A stretch of DNA of 64,000 nt from Streptomyces sp. NBC_01460 (GTDB lineage Bacteria; Actinomycetota; Actinomycetes; Streptomycetales; Streptomycetaceae): positions 1,488,001-1,552,000 of the forward strand of contig NZ_CP109473.1 of the NCBI RefSeq assembly GCF_036227405.1. The letters are read 5' to 3'. The position numbers and the translations under genes are program-made. This document shows positions 16,023 through 28,207 of the stretch, in pieces. Each line of letters opens with the position of its first letter. Position 1 is the first letter of the stretch. The notes beneath the pieces were generated by a model. The model was given only the letters and a program-made list of their open reading frames with translations, had not been told where the DNA came from and searched no databases.

Positions 16023-17087
16023 TCAGTAGCCGGCGACGCCGAGGTCGCGGCAGATCTCCACGAGTTCGGGGTGCACGTAGCGCCCGTCCTCCTCGATCGC
16101 GACACCGTCCAGGTAGATGGACGGGCCGAGCACGCTGCCGTCGGTGTGCGCGGCGGCGACCCAGGGTTCGCCGCCGATCCAGGCGCCCTTCGTGCCGATG
16201 CCGAGCTCCACGCAGCCGAAGACGCGTTCGTCCTCGACGATGCGGCCCGTGGGGGCGAGCACGCCCGGGTTGAAGCCGAGGGACCAGTGGGCCACGCGGA
16301 ACATGTTCGGGTCGTCGAAGGACTCCATCCAGCGGCGGAAGGTGTCCGCGTCGGCGCCGCCCTCGATCGTGGTGACGACGCCCTTCTCGACGGTGCAGCG
16401 GACCGGCGAGCGCAGCAGGCCGATCTCGTCCGGCGGCCAGAGGGCGCCGTCGAAGACGAGGACTCCGTCCTGGGTCTCCTCCAGCGGGTTCCAGGAGATC
16501 TGGCCGGAGAGCATGACCGTCTCGCCGGGCTTCTCGGCGGGCTTGCCGCGCAGGTTGATCGGGCGGTCGCCGTTGCGGCCGACGAGGTCGGTGCCGTTGG
16601 CGGAGGTGATGCGCACCTCGTCGGCGGCCTCGAGGAGCGCGACGAGGGCCTTGCCGAGACGGATGACGCCCTGGAAGTCGGGGCGTCCGACCGTGGCGAC
16701 CAGCATCTGGACATCCATGGCGGTGAGGTTGGTGTAGCGGCAGCCGTTGGCCATGGCGGCGCGGAAGGCGTCGGAGTGCATCAGGTACGACACGGCGAAC
16801 TCGATCCACACGTCGGCGTCCGCGATCGCTCCGGCCACGGGGCGGGGCGGCTCCATCGAGGCGCCGGGCAGCGTCTCGTACCAGACGACGACGGGGTGGG
16901 CGCCGGCGGCGGCGACGGCCTGCGCGGTGGCTTCGAGCACCCGGCGGTCGCTGCTCGTGTCCCCGGTGAGGACGACGTGCTCGCCCGGCTTGACGAGCAT
17001 GACCTCCTCGACGAGCTTGCGTGCGGCCAGGGCCAGTTCGAAGCTGAGGTACTCGGGACGCGGTTCGAGCCTGCTGTACATGTCCAC
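16023..17087 (-). CDS. M29 / COG2309-family metalloprotein (aminopeptidase or NicX-like)
   Basis: A 354-residue protein of the aminopeptidase T family, usually annotated leucyl aminopeptidase. Candidate metal ligands include Glu242, His267 (VAHWSLGFNPG), Glu294 and the pair His314-x-Asp316 (AAAHTDGSVLG). As I recall, the relative NicX (2,5-dihydroxypyridine dioxygenase) binds iron through two His and an Asp at similar spacing, so an oxygenase is possible. Its position after an OPT peptide transporter favours a peptidase. The start is GTG (MDMYSRLEPR) after AGGAGA. Activity is uncertain. Confidence 0.75.
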   Translation of the reverse strand: MDMYSRLEPRPEYLSFELALAARKLVEEVMLVKPGEHVVLTGDTSSDRRVLEATAQAVAAAGAHPVVVWYETLPGASMEPPRPVAGAIADADVWIEFAVSYLMHSDAFRAAMANGCRYTNLTAMDVQMLVATVGRPDFQGVIRLGKALVALLEAADEVRITSANGTDLVGRNGDRPINLRGKPAEKPGETVMLSGQISWNPLEETQDGVLVFDGALWPPDEIGLLRSPVRCTVEKGVVTTIEGGADADTFRRWMESFDDPNMFRVAHWSLGFNPGVLAPTGRIVEDERVFGCVELGIGTKGAWIGGEPWVAAAHTDGSVLGPSIYLDGVAIEEDGRYVHPELVEICRDLGVAGY

Positions 17088-17147
17088 GGTGGGGGTTCTC
17101 CTTGCCTTGCGGGTGGTGCGGGGTGGTGCGGGTGGTGGCTTGAGGGG

Positions 17148-18815
17148 TCAGGTCCTGAGGATCTGCGCGGAGTCGCCGAGCGAGCTGCCCGCGATCACTC
17201 CGGCGCCGATCAGGTTGAGCTCCTCGTCGGCCGCCGGGCCGCGCAGCCTGCGGTAGACGACGCGGACGGCGAGTGCGCCGAGGACCAGCCAGCAGGCCTG
17301 CGGGGTCAGGATGAGGAGGCCGGTGGCGAGCATGACGCCCATCTGGCGCCGGGTGCCGCCGATCAGCTGGACGGCCGCGCCGGGGACGGCCCAGAGCAGC
17401 ATGGTGCGCACCGCGTCGGGGTCGCTGAGGCCGCTCCTGATCGTGTCGGCGTACACCTTGGCGACGGGCGGGACGAGGCCCTGCCCGAAGTAGGAGCGCC
17501 AGGCGAGGGCGACGACGGCCAGGGCGACGCCGAAGCCGATGAGCGCGGCCAGGAACTGCTGGCGGCGGCCCTCGCGCTCGTACGGGTCCCAGGGGCGGTG
17601 GTCGCGGCGGAGCAGCCAGCCCGCCTTGAGGTCGTAGCCCATGTCGGCGAAGGCCGGGCCGGTGGCGGAGACGTACCCGATGAGGAGGGCCAGTGGTACG
17701 GAGGGGATGCCCATGGCGAGGCCGAGGATCAGGAAGATCAGGGTGACCGCGAAGGACGGGAACCAGCCGGACTGCATGGCGGCGAGGCCGACGATCAGCT
17801 CGTGGACCAGTGCGGCGAAGGCGGCGAACAGGACCCAGCCGACGATCCCGAGCGGGCTCATGTCGCCGACGATCCCTCCGAGTACGGCGAGCACGACGGC
17901 GCCCGCGGTGAACAGCGCGTAGCCGCGGACCAGGGCGAGCCGCAGGGCACGCTCGTCGACGGTGTACTCGACGGTCGGGTCGGTCACGACGCGGGTGGCC
18001 GCCGACCCCTGGTCCTCCTTCTGCTTCTTGCGGGCGCGGCGGCCGACCAGCATGTGGACGGCCTGCCCCAGGGCGACGATCCCGGCACCGACCATCACGC
18101 CGTGCGGGATGAAGCCGGCCCCGAGGTCGGTGTCGAAGAGGTCGGGGCTGTACTGCCTCAGCATCAGGCCGATGCCGAACATCATCAGGGCCCAGACGTT
18201 GCCCAGGAAGGCCACACCGGCGGCGGAGAGCGGCAGGCTCAGGAGCGTGCCGGCGAGGCCGACGGCGGTGCCTCCGGCGAGGATCAGCGCCCGGCGGCCT
18301 CCCCGGTCGCCGGCCTTGATGGTCTCGGCGGCGGCCGTTCCGGGCGGCCACGGGGCGTCGGCCGGCAGCAGCCTGGAACCGAAGGCCCGGTAGAGCACCC
18401 AGGCGTCCACGACCAGGCCGATGAACGATCCGGCGAGCATCGGCCAGACCAGGTCCTGCCGCCCGAAGACGTACGGGATGGCCACGGACGTCAGCAGCGC
18501 GTTCGCCGAGGCGAAGGTCGCGGCGGAGATGGCGCTCTGGGCGAGGTTCTGGCGGTGCACCGAGCGCATCCGGCGCAGGAACCCGAGCGGGATGCGGCCG
18601 ATGAGCATGGCGACGAGCGCGCCGACGACCGAGGTGTTGGCGGAGATGCCCAGCTTGGACACCAGGTCGATGCCGATCACGGCGCCGACGGCGGCGAGCA
18701 CCACCAGGACGGCCAGCAGCACGGGTTCGAGGACCCGTGGATGGGCCCCGGTGTCCTCGGGACGGGATCCGGACGGCGGCGGTGCGTGGTGCGGGGCGGA
18801 GGCGTGGTGCGCCAC
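17148..18815 (-). CDS. OPT-family oligopeptide transporter
   Basis: A 555-residue polytopic membrane protein with about 14 hydrophobic segments. Features of the oligopeptide transporter family include NTSVVGALVAMLIGRIPLGF near the N-terminus and GYVSATGPAFADMGYDLKAGW in the second half. It should import small peptides or metal-peptide chelates by proton symport. The GTG start VAHHASAPHH has AGGGGG 7 bases upstream. It lies 60 bases before the M29-like gene (same transcript) and 122 bases after the IclR gene. Confidence 0.85.
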   Translation of the reverse strand: MAHHASAPHHAPPPSGSRPEDTGAHPRVLEPVLLAVLVVLAAVGAVIGIDLVSKLGISANTSVVGALVAMLIGRIPLGFLRRMRSVHRQNLAQSAISAATFASANALLTSVAIPYVFGRQDLVWPMLAGSFIGLVVDAWVLYRAFGSRLLPADAPWPPGTAAAETIKAGDRGGRRALILAGGTAVGLAGTLLSLPLSAAGVAFLGNVWALMMFGIGLMLRQYSPDLFDTDLGAGFIPHGVMVGAGIVALGQAVHMLVGRRARKKQKEDQGSAATRVVTDPTVEYTVDERALRLALVRGYALFTAGAVVLAVLGGIVGDMSPLGIVGWVLFAAFAALVHELIVGLAAMQSGWFPSFAVTLIFLILGLAMGIPSVPLALLIGYVSATGPAFADMGYDLKAGWLLRRDHRPWDPYEREGRRQQFLAALIGFGVALAVVALAWRSYFGQGLVPPVAKVYADTIRSGLSDPDAVRTMLLWAVPGAAVQLIGGTRRQMGVMLATGLLILTPQACWLVLGALAVRVVYRRLRGPAADEELNLIGAGVIAGSSLGDSAQILRT

Positions 18816-18937
18816 GGGGCACCCCCTTCGGTGAGCAGGGCTGGGGAGGCGCTGTCCCCCATCGGTGCGCGGGCAGGGCGGGGCGCACCGGCGGCGCGGG
18901 GCGCCGCGGGGTCGAGCGGTGGGCGGTCGGGGCCGGT

Positions 18938-19735
18938 TCAGCCGCCGAGCGCCGCGGAGATCTCCGCGGCCCCGGCGCGCACCAGCGGTACGAGGGTGTC
19001 GACGGCCCGGTCCACACGGTGGGAGGGGCCGATCACGGTGAGGGAGGCGGCGACGGCGCCGCCCTGGAGGACCGCGGCGGAGACTGCGGTGACGGCTTCG
19101 TCGTACTCGCCGTAGCTGACGCAGTGCCCGTCGGAGCGGACCTGGGCGTAGCAGGCGAGCAGCGCGTCCAGGTCCGTGATGGTGCGGTCGTTGAAGCGGG
19201 CGAGTCCCGTCGGGCCGAACATCTGCCGGATCTCGCGCTCGGGGTGGTACGCGAAGAGGGTGTGGCCGGACGCCCCGGCGTGGCCGGGCATGACCGCTCC
19301 GATGATGGCGGTGTAGCGGACGGGACCGGTTCCGTCGACGGCGGCGGCGCAGCGGTAGCTGGAGCCGTGCGGGACGTTCAGCACGATGCTCTCGCCCGTC
19401 TCCCGCAGCAGCCGGGCCAGTATCGGGCGGGCGAGGGAGGGCAGGACACCGCTGTGTTCGCCGACCCGGGCGAGCCGGGAGAGAGCGGGGCCGGGGCGGT
19501 AGCGGCGGCTGGTGTCGTCGCAGATCAGGAACCCGCGGGACGTCAGGGTGGTGAGCAGCCTCTGGACCACCGCCTTGTCCCAGCCGTGGTGGCGGGCGAG
19601 TTCGCTGACGCCCCACTCGGGGCGCTGCTCGGTGAAGGTGAGCAGGACGGCGAGGGCCCGGTCCACGGTCTGGAGGACGCCGGGCGCCTGGGGTGCGGCT
19701 GCGACCGGGGTGGTGTCGGCGCCGTGGTCCGCCAT
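18938..19735 (-). CDS. IclR-family transcriptional regulator
   Basis: A 265-residue regulator. The N-terminal winged helix is VLQTVDRALAVLLTFTEQRP ... GVSELARHHGWDKAVVQRLLTTL (about residues 20-72). The effector domain contains GHAGASGHTLFAYHPEREI and the C-terminal VIGPSHRVDRAVDTLVP. The ATG at 19735 has a good GGAGG site. It precedes the OPT and M29-like genes on the same strand and is their likely regulator. IclR proteins often bind small organic acids; the effector here is unknown. Confidence 0.92.
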   Translation of the reverse strand: MADHGADTTPVAAAPQAPGVLQTVDRALAVLLTFTEQRPEWGVSELARHHGWDKAVVQRLLTTLTSRGFLICDDTSRRYRPGPALSRLARVGEHSGVLPSLARPILARLLRETGESIVLNVPHGSSYRCAAAVDGTGPVRYTAIIGAVMPGHAGASGHTLFAYHPEREIRQMFGPTGLARFNDRTITDLDALLACYAQVRSDGHCVSYGEYDEAVTAVSAAVLQGGAVAASLTVIGPSHRVDRAVDTLVPLVRAGAAEISAALGG

Positions 19736-19814
19736 GGGTCCGGCCTCCTTCGTTCCGTACGGGTGGTTCGTGCGCCGGGCCGGCGGCCTGACGACTCGGT
19801 TCGGTGCGGAAATC

Positions 19815-19829
19815 GCAACGCCGTTGCGT
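19815..19829. promoter_or_regulatory. Candidate IclR operator CGCAAC-GCC-GTTGCG
   Basis: A 6-bp inverted repeat with a 3-base spacer, flanked by AAAT and TTTT, 80 bases upstream of the IclR start. The AT-rich flanks stand out in this GC-rich region. The remaining sequence between 19736 and 20013 shows no gene. Confidence 0.45.
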
Positions 19830-20013
19830 TTTCTGGCGAAAGGATGCGGGCGCGTCGACCAGGTGTCAAGGGTGTTCCGGAGATTCACCGGGGGTGGTCC
19901 GGCGGGGCGGCGGGGGCACGGGCCGGGCCGGCGGCCGGACCGGGAGACGTCGTGGCCGGCGGCGGGGCGCACGCCTCCACGCGCGGGGTGGGCGGAGGCG
20001 TGCGGCAGTGCGA

Positions 20014-20047
20014 AGACCCCCGGCGCCGTGGAGGCGGCCGGGGGTCT
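20014..20047 (-). terminator. Hairpin after the 82-residue hypothetical gene
   Basis: AGACCCCCGGC (20014-20024) pairs with GCCGGGGGTCT (20037-20047) around a 12-base loop, 18 bases past the stop at 20065. Confidence 0.65.
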
Positions 20048-20064
20048 CGCGCGCTGTCAGAAGG

Positions 20065-20313
20065 TCAGGCCGTCCCGGAGGAGCGCTCGGAGGCGTCCTC
20101 CCGGGGGACCGGCTGTTCGACCAGGGCGAGCACCCTGGTCGCCATGAAGCGGGCGGTACGGACAACTGATCCACTTCGGGTGACTTCACTCACTTCCACC
20201 ACACCTCTGCGGACCGCTGTCTCCACCCGGCGGCCCGCCCTGGAGGCCACCACCTCGTACGTCCTGGTCGTGTCCCCGGCGTCCACGACTATTTCCACAC
20301 GATCGCCCTTCAC
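20065..20313 (-). CDS. 82-residue conserved hypothetical protein
   Basis: A short, charged, soluble protein starting with GTG at VKGDRVEIVVDAGDTTRTYE, preceded by GGGGGAT. The first 50 residues look like a small beta-sheet domain with alternating hydrophobic residues (YEVVASRAGRRVETAVRRGV). The following helix is rich in Val and Ala. I recognise it as a streptomycete-conserved protein without assigned function. It is divergent from the Ser/Thr kinase gene across a 205-base gap. Confidence 0.75.
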   Translation of the reverse strand: MKGDRVEIVVDAGDTTRTYEVVASRAGRRVETAVRRGVVEVSEVTRSGSVVRTARFMATRVLALVEQPVPREDASERSSGTA

Positions 20314-20518
20314 TGATCCAATCCCCCTTCTGCGACGGTCCTTTGAGATCTCGCACGGGCCGGGGAACCTGGATCTCCGGCTCCCTGACCACTCCTCAAT
20401 TCTCCCACCGGGCACTGACAATCGATGGGTGGGCGAGGGCGCGGCCTCTGAGCGCGCCGCGCCACGGGTACGTAAGCTGTGCTGCGTCAGGCGGACCGGC
20501 AGCGGGGATGGGCAGACG

Positions 20519-21838
20519 ATGGCGATGATGCGGCTCCGGCGCGAGGACCCGCGTGTCGTCGGCTCGTTCAGGCTGCACCGGCGGCTCGGCGCGGGTGGCA
20601 TGGGCGTCGTCTACCTGGGTTCCGACCGTCGGGGCCAGCGGGTGGCGCTCAAGGTGATCCGGCCGGATCTGGCGGAGGACCAGGAGTTCCGCTCGCGCTT
20701 CGCGCGCGAGGTGTCCGCCGCCCGGAGGATCCGCGGCGGCTGCACGGCCCGGCTGGTGGCAGCGGACCTGGAGGCCGACCGCCCGTGGTTCGCGACGCAG
20801 TACGTTCCGGGCCCCTCCCTGCACGACAAGGTCGTCGAGGAGGGCCCGCTGTCGGCCGCCGAGGTGGCCTCGATCGGGGCGGCGCTGTCGGAGGGCCTGG
20901 TGGCGGTGCACGAGGCCGGGGTCGTCCACCGTGACCTGAAGCCGTCCAACATCCTCCTCTCCCCCAAGGGCCCCCGGATCATCGACTTCGGCATCGCCTG
21001 GTCGACCGGGGCCAGCACGCTGACCCACGTCGGGACGGCCGTCGGTTCGCCCGGCTTCCTGGCGCCCGAGCAGGTGCGCGGCGCGGCGGTGACCCCGGCG
21101 ACGGACGTGTTCTCCCTGGGAGCCACCCTGGCCTACGCGGCGATGGCCGATTCGCCCTTCGGGCACGGCAGCTCCGAGGTCATGCTGTACCGCGTGGTCC
21201 ACGAGGAACCGCACCTGTTCGACGTGCACGACGCGCTAGCTCCGCTCGTCCGGGCCTGTCTGGCGAAGGACCCGGAGGAGCGGCCCAGCACGCTGCAGCT
21301 CTCCATGCGGCTCAAGGAGATCGCCGCGCGCGAGGCGCAGGGGCTGCAGGAGCGCCGGCCGCCCGCGCAGCGGAGCGAGCAGGAGCTGGACCGGCCGACC
21401 GGCCGTCTGGAGGGGCCGTACACGGAGCAGTCCACCCGCCGCTCGGCGGGAGGGCCCGCCCAGGCTCCGCGCGCTCCGGGGCGGCGCCCCGTGTCGTCGC
21501 GCCCGGCGGCTCCCCGCACGGGCGGGTCGCAGCCGCGCGGGACCCGCGGCGGTCCGCGCTCGGGGCAGCAGCCGCACGGACCCAACGGGACGAACGGCAG
21601 GCCGGCCTCCCGGCCCGGCGTCCGGACGACCTCGGCGGGGAAGGGCGGGAAGCGGCGTCCGGCCAATCCCCGGCTGCTGCGTCAGCGCCTCGTCGTCTTC
21701 GTCGTGGTGACGCTGCTGGTCGCGCTGGGGATCGCGGCCGCCCAGGGCTGCCAGGGCCCCGCGCGCGGGCTGGGGGACACGGCGCCCCCGACGTACGGAG
21801 GGGCGCCCCTCCGCCCGGCCGCTGTGGACGGGCCCTGA
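20519..21838 (+). CDS. Membrane-anchored Ser/Thr protein kinase (Hanks type)
   Basis: A 439-residue PknB-type kinase. The N-terminal kinase domain has LGAGGMGVVYLG (P-loop), VALKVI (ATP lysine), VVHRDLKPSNILL (catalytic loop, about residue 136), IIDFGIAW (metal) and APEQV. All catalytic residues are present. A Pro/Arg/Gly-rich linker of about 110 residues leads to one membrane helix RLVVFVVVTLLVALGIAA (about 388-407) and a short outer tail with no PASTA or sensor domain. The start MAMMRLRRED follows GGGGATGG. Its last codons and stop form the first copy of a short tandem duplication. Confidence 0.93.
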   Translation: MAMMRLRREDPRVVGSFRLHRRLGAGGMGVVYLGSDRRGQRVALKVIRPDLAEDQEFRSRFAREVSAARRIRGGCTARLVAADLEADRPWFATQYVPGPSLHDKVVEEGPLSAAEVASIGAALSEGLVAVHEAGVVHRDLKPSNILLSPKGPRIIDFGIAWSTGASTLTHVGTAVGSPGFLAPEQVRGAAVTPATDVFSLGATLAYAAMADSPFGHGSSEVMLYRVVHEEPHLFDVHDALAPLVRACLAKDPEERPSTLQLSMRLKEIAAREAQGLQERRPPAQRSEQELDRPTGRLEGPYTEQSTRRSAGGPAQAPRAPGRRPVSSRPAAPRTGGSQPRGTRGGPRSGQQPHGPNGTNGRPASRPGVRTTSAGKGGKRRPANPRLLRQRLVVFVVVTLLVALGIAAAQGCQGPARGLGDTAPPTYGGAPLRPAAVDGP

Positions 21839-21876
21839 CGGCGCCGGTTGCGGTGGACGGGCCCTGACGGCGCCGG
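21824..21876. repeat. 29-bp duplication containing the kinase stop codon
   Basis: GTGGACGGGCCCTGACGGCG plus CCGG occurs at 21824-21847 and again at 21853-21876 (period 29). The first copy holds the real stop TGA of the kinase; the second lies just downstream. Confidence 0.9.
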
Positions 21877-21879
21877 CGG

Positions 21880-22055
21880 CGGGTCGGGCGGGCACGGAAC
21901 CGGCCGCGGGTCAGGCGGGCACGGAACCGGCCGCGGGTCAGGCGGGCACGGAACCGGCCGCGGGTCAGGCGGGCACGGAACCGGCCGCGGGTCAGGCGGG
22001 CACGGAACCGGCCGCGGGTCAGGCGGGCACGGAACCGGCCGCGGGTCAGGCGGGC
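21880..22055. repeat. 27-bp minisatellite, six full copies plus a partial copy
   Basis: The unit is CGGGTCAGGCGGGCACGGAA followed by CCGGCCG. Copies start at 21880, 21907, 21934, 21961, 21988 and 22015, and a 14-base copy begins at 22042. Only the first copy has a change (G for A at unit position 7). The stop codon of the TrmH gene (TCA on this strand, 22046-22048) lies in the partial copy, so the array grew from the 3' end of that gene. The unit is 9 codons long but lies outside coding sequence. Confidence 0.95.
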
Positions 22056-22870
22056 CTGGTGCGGGTCGCGTAGAAGGCGACGGCGGAGGCCGCGGCGACG
22101 TTGAGCGAGTCCACTCCGGCGTCCATCGGGATACGGACGTGGGCGTCGGCGGCGGAGAGCGCCGCGGCCGTGAGGCCGTCGCCCTCCGTGCCGAAGACGA
22201 GCGCCAGCTTCTCGTGGCGCTGTGCGACGAGTTCGTCCAGGGTGATCGACCGGTCGCTGAGGCAGAGGGCCGCCGTGGTGAAGCCGGCCTCGCGCAGCAG
22301 GCCGACGTCCTCGGGCCACGCGGCGAGCCGGGTCCACGGGACGTGGAACACGGACCCCATCGAGACCTTGACCGCCCGCCGGTAGAAGGGGTCGGCGCAG
22401 CGTGGGGTCAGCAGGACCGCGTCGACGCCGAGTGCGGCCGCGTTGCGGAAGGCCGCCCCGACGTTGGCGTGGTCGACGATGTCCTCGAAGACGGCCACCC
22501 GCCGGACGCTCCCCCGCTCCGGGGCCAGCAGTGTGGCGACGTCGGGGAGCGGCTTGCGCTGCATGGAGGCCAGGGCACCGCGGTGCACGTGGTAGCCGGT
22601 GACCTTCTCGGCGAGAGCCGGTGTCACCTCGTAGACCGGCGCCGTGGCCTCTTCGATGACGTCGCGCATGACGTCGATCCACTTGGCCGTGAGCAGCATG
22701 GACCGCATCGCGTACCCGGCGTCGGCGGCACGCCGGATCACCTTCTCGCCCTCGGCGATGAAGAGGCCCTCGGCGGGCTCCCGCCGACGCCTGAGTTCGA
22801 CGTCGGTCAGGCCGGTGTAATCGCTCAGACGCGGGTCGTCCGGGTCGTCGACGGTGAGGGGTTCAGCCAC
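22046..22870 (-). CDS. TrmH/SpoU-family RNA 2'-O-methyltransferase
   Basis: A 274-residue SPOUT methylase that uses S-adenosylmethionine to methylate ribose in rRNA or tRNA. All three SpoU motifs are visible: DHANVGAAFRNAAALGVDAV (motif 1), KLALVFGTEGDGL (motif 2) and IPMDAGVDSLNVAAASAVAF (motif 3, forming the knot). The N-terminal part is the substrate-binding subdomain, with EPAEGLFIAEGEKVIRRA. It lies 59 bases after cobA on the same strand. The exact RNA target cannot be told. The stop codon seeds the minisatellite downstream. Confidence 0.9.
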   Translation of the reverse strand: MAEPLTVDDPDDPRLSDYTGLTDVELRRRREPAEGLFIAEGEKVIRRAADAGYAMRSMLLTAKWIDVMRDVIEEATAPVYEVTPALAEKVTGYHVHRGALASMQRKPLPDVATLLAPERGSVRRVAVFEDIVDHANVGAAFRNAAALGVDAVLLTPRCADPFYRRAVKVSMGSVFHVPWTRLAAWPEDVGLLREAGFTTAALCLSDRSITLDELVAQRHEKLALVFGTEGDGLTAAALSAADAHVRIPMDAGVDSLNVAAASAVAFYATRTRPA

Positions 22871-22929
22871 GTGGTGCCACTGCCTTGTCGGGTGGGGTGG
22901 AGTACCGGCGGACGGGCGTGCCGCTCGGC

Positions 22930-24183
22930 TCAGCCTTCGAGCGGTCGGGCCGTCCCCGTACCGACGGCGACGACGTCACCGATGACGATGACGGCCGGGG
23001 GGCGCACCTCTTCCGCCACGGCCCGCTCCCCCACGTCCCCGAGGGTCGCGTCGACCCTGCGCTGCGCGGCGGTGGTGCCCTCCTGGACCAGGGCCACCGG
23101 GGTGTCGGGGGACTTGCCGTGGGCGATGAGCGCCTGGGCGATGGCACCGATCTTGTCGACGGCCATCAGGAGGACCAGCGTGCCGCGCAGCTGCGCGAGC
23201 GCCTTCCAGTCGACCAGGGAGCGCGGGTCGTCGGGGGCCACATGGCCGCTGACCACGGTGAACTCATGTGCGACACCGCGGTGGGTGACGGGGATCCCGG
23301 CCGCTCCCGGCACGGAGATCGAGCTGGAGATCCCGGGGACGACCGTGCAGGCGATGCCCTCGGCGGCCAGGGCCTGCGCCTCCTCCATGCCGCGCCCGAA
23401 GACGAACGGGTCACCGCCCTTGAGGCGGACCACGGACTTGCCGGCCTTGGCGTGGTCGATCAGCGCCTGGTTGATCGCCTCCTGCGCCATGTACCGGCCG
23501 TACGGGATCTTCGCGGCGTCTATCACCTCGACGTGCGGCGGGAGCTCGTCGAGCAGGTCGCGCGGGCCGAGCCGGTCGGCGATGACCACGTCGGCCTCGG
23601 CGAGGAGCCTGCGGCCCCGCACGGTGATCAGGTCGGGGTCGCCGGGGCCGCCGCCCACCAGGGCGACGCCGGGGGCGCGGGTGCGGTGGTGCGGGGCGGC
23701 GAGGGTGCCGTCGCGCAGGCCTTCCACGATCGCGTCGCGGACGGCGGCGGAGTGCCGGGGGTCCCGGCCCTGCGAGGTGGTGGTGAGGACGGCGACCGTG
23801 ATGCCCTCGCTGCGTCCGGTGGCGGGCGTCCAGGCGGTGGCCGCCTCGGCGTCGTCGCTCCGGACGCACCAGGTGCGGGTGCGCTCGGCCTCGGCGGACG
23901 CGGCGTCGTTGGCTGCGGCGTCCGACGACGCGACCAGGGCGTACCAGGTGTCGGTGAGGTCCCCGTCCTGGTACCTGCGGCGCTCCCAGTGGATCTCCCC
24001 GGTGTCCGCCATCGCCTCGACGGACGCCGTCGCGGACGGGGAGACGAGGGTGATGTCGGCACCGGCCGCGATGAGGGCGGGCAGCCGGCGCTGCGCGACC
24101 TGACCGCCGCCGACGACGACGACGCGGCGCCCGTTCAGGCGCAGTCCGACGGGGTAGGCAGGGTGATCGTCATGCTCGGCCAT
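22930..24183 (-). CDS. cobA: CobA: uroporphyrinogen-III methylase fused to siroheme-synthase-like domain
   Basis: A 417-residue enzyme of the CysG layout. Residues 1-150 form a Rossmann precorrin-2 dehydrogenase-like domain (RRVVVVGGGQVAQRRLPALI). Residues 165-410 form the SAM-dependent methylase, with VALVGGGPGDPDLITVRGRR, GDPFVFGRGMEEA and VVPGISSSISVPGAAGIPVT. It should convert uroporphyrinogen III to precorrin-2, the branch point to siroheme and cobalamin, and may oxidise it further. The cobalamin genes cobT and cobL lie next to it. No cobalamin riboswitch is visible before it. Confidence 0.92.
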   Translation of the reverse strand: MAEHDDHPAYPVGLRLNGRRVVVVGGGQVAQRRLPALIAAGADITLVSPSATASVEAMADTGEIHWERRRYQDGDLTDTWYALVASSDAAANDAASAEAERTRTWCVRSDDAEAATAWTPATGRSEGITVAVLTTTSQGRDPRHSAAVRDAIVEGLRDGTLAAPHHRTRAPGVALVGGGPGDPDLITVRGRRLLAEADVVIADRLGPRDLLDELPPHVEVIDAAKIPYGRYMAQEAINQALIDHAKAGKSVVRLKGGDPFVFGRGMEEAQALAAEGIACTVVPGISSSISVPGAAGIPVTHRGVAHEFTVVSGHVAPDDPRSLVDWKALAQLRGTLVLLMAVDKIGAIAQALIAHGKSPDTPVALVQEGTTAAQRRVDATLGDVGERAVAEEVRPPAVIVIGDVVAVGTGTARPLEG

Positions 24184-24415
24184 GGTCGTGCGGGCTCCTC
24201 GTGCAGGTGCGGTGTGCTGCGGGCCGCTGCGGCGGTGGAGCGGCGGTGACGTGGGCGGGGTGGGGCGGTGACGCGTGGGACCACGATACGGGGTGGTGGG
24301 AAGGGGGCCCGGGGCGGTCGCGGACCGCCCGGGACCAGCCTCGTCCGCTGCCCGCGGGGTCCGGGGGCCTGCCGGGGGAGCGCCGGCCGGGCAGGGTGTG
24401 CCCGCGAGCGCCGGA

Positions 24416-24452
24416 GGTGCCCGGACGCACCGTTCGGGAGCGTCCGGGCACC
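24416..24452 (-). terminator. Hairpin after cobT
   Basis: GGTGCCCGGACGC pairs perfectly (13 bp) with GCGTCCGGGCACC around an 11-base loop, 8 bases past the cobT stop. The remainder of the 24184-24459 gap shows no gene. Confidence 0.8.
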
Positions 24453-24459
24453 GTGTCGG

Positions 24460-27876
<3,417 letters not shown>

Positions 27877-28207
27877 GCGTACCCCTCGCCCATCGTCAGT
27901 GCTCCTTCGCCCTTCGCCCGGGATGCCCGAACCACGGCACGCCGGTGCTCGTCAACAAGAACGAGCGGGCTCCCCGCGCGGCACGAAACGCGCGCGGAGG
28001 TATACATTCTCGCGGTCGTTCGCCGCCGCGACAGACAGTTCTGCCTCGGCTCGCTGTGGACTGCGCCACGTTGCGCGTCCCCCGGTTGCGCTGTACCACA
28101 TCGCGGACCAAAACGGTCCACTTTTCCGGACATTGAAGAACGAAATGTCGAACGTCCGGGCGCGGTACAACAATCGGTCAGCCTACCTCGCGCACCGTGG
28201 CGACGGC
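27877..28207. other. 331-base gap upstream of cobT
   Basis: The stretch is less GC-rich than its surroundings and must carry the cobT promoter. Seen in it are GGACC-AAAAC-GGTCC (28105-28119) and a TATAC-containing segment near 27999-28005. No B12-box (GCCACTG-like) or other riboswitch core was found on either strand, and no frame looks coding. Confidence 0.5.

Noticed and set aside
15900..19115. A plus-strand open frame of over 1000 codons opposite the M29-like and OPT genes
   Set aside because: Asp/Gly/Val/Arg-rich composition without motifs; the minus strand holds clear enzymes and membrane helices.
21880..22055. Regular 27-bp repeats could suggest a CRISPR array
   Set aside because: Units are directly contiguous with no spacers, and no cas gene is near; it is a minisatellite.
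27952..28173. A 73-codon minus-strand frame upstream of cobT
   Set aside because: No ribosome site, no GC3 bias of local genes and no recognisable protein pattern.
27877..28207. Possible cobalamin riboswitch before cobT
   Set aside because: No B12-box or other conserved core words were found on either strand.
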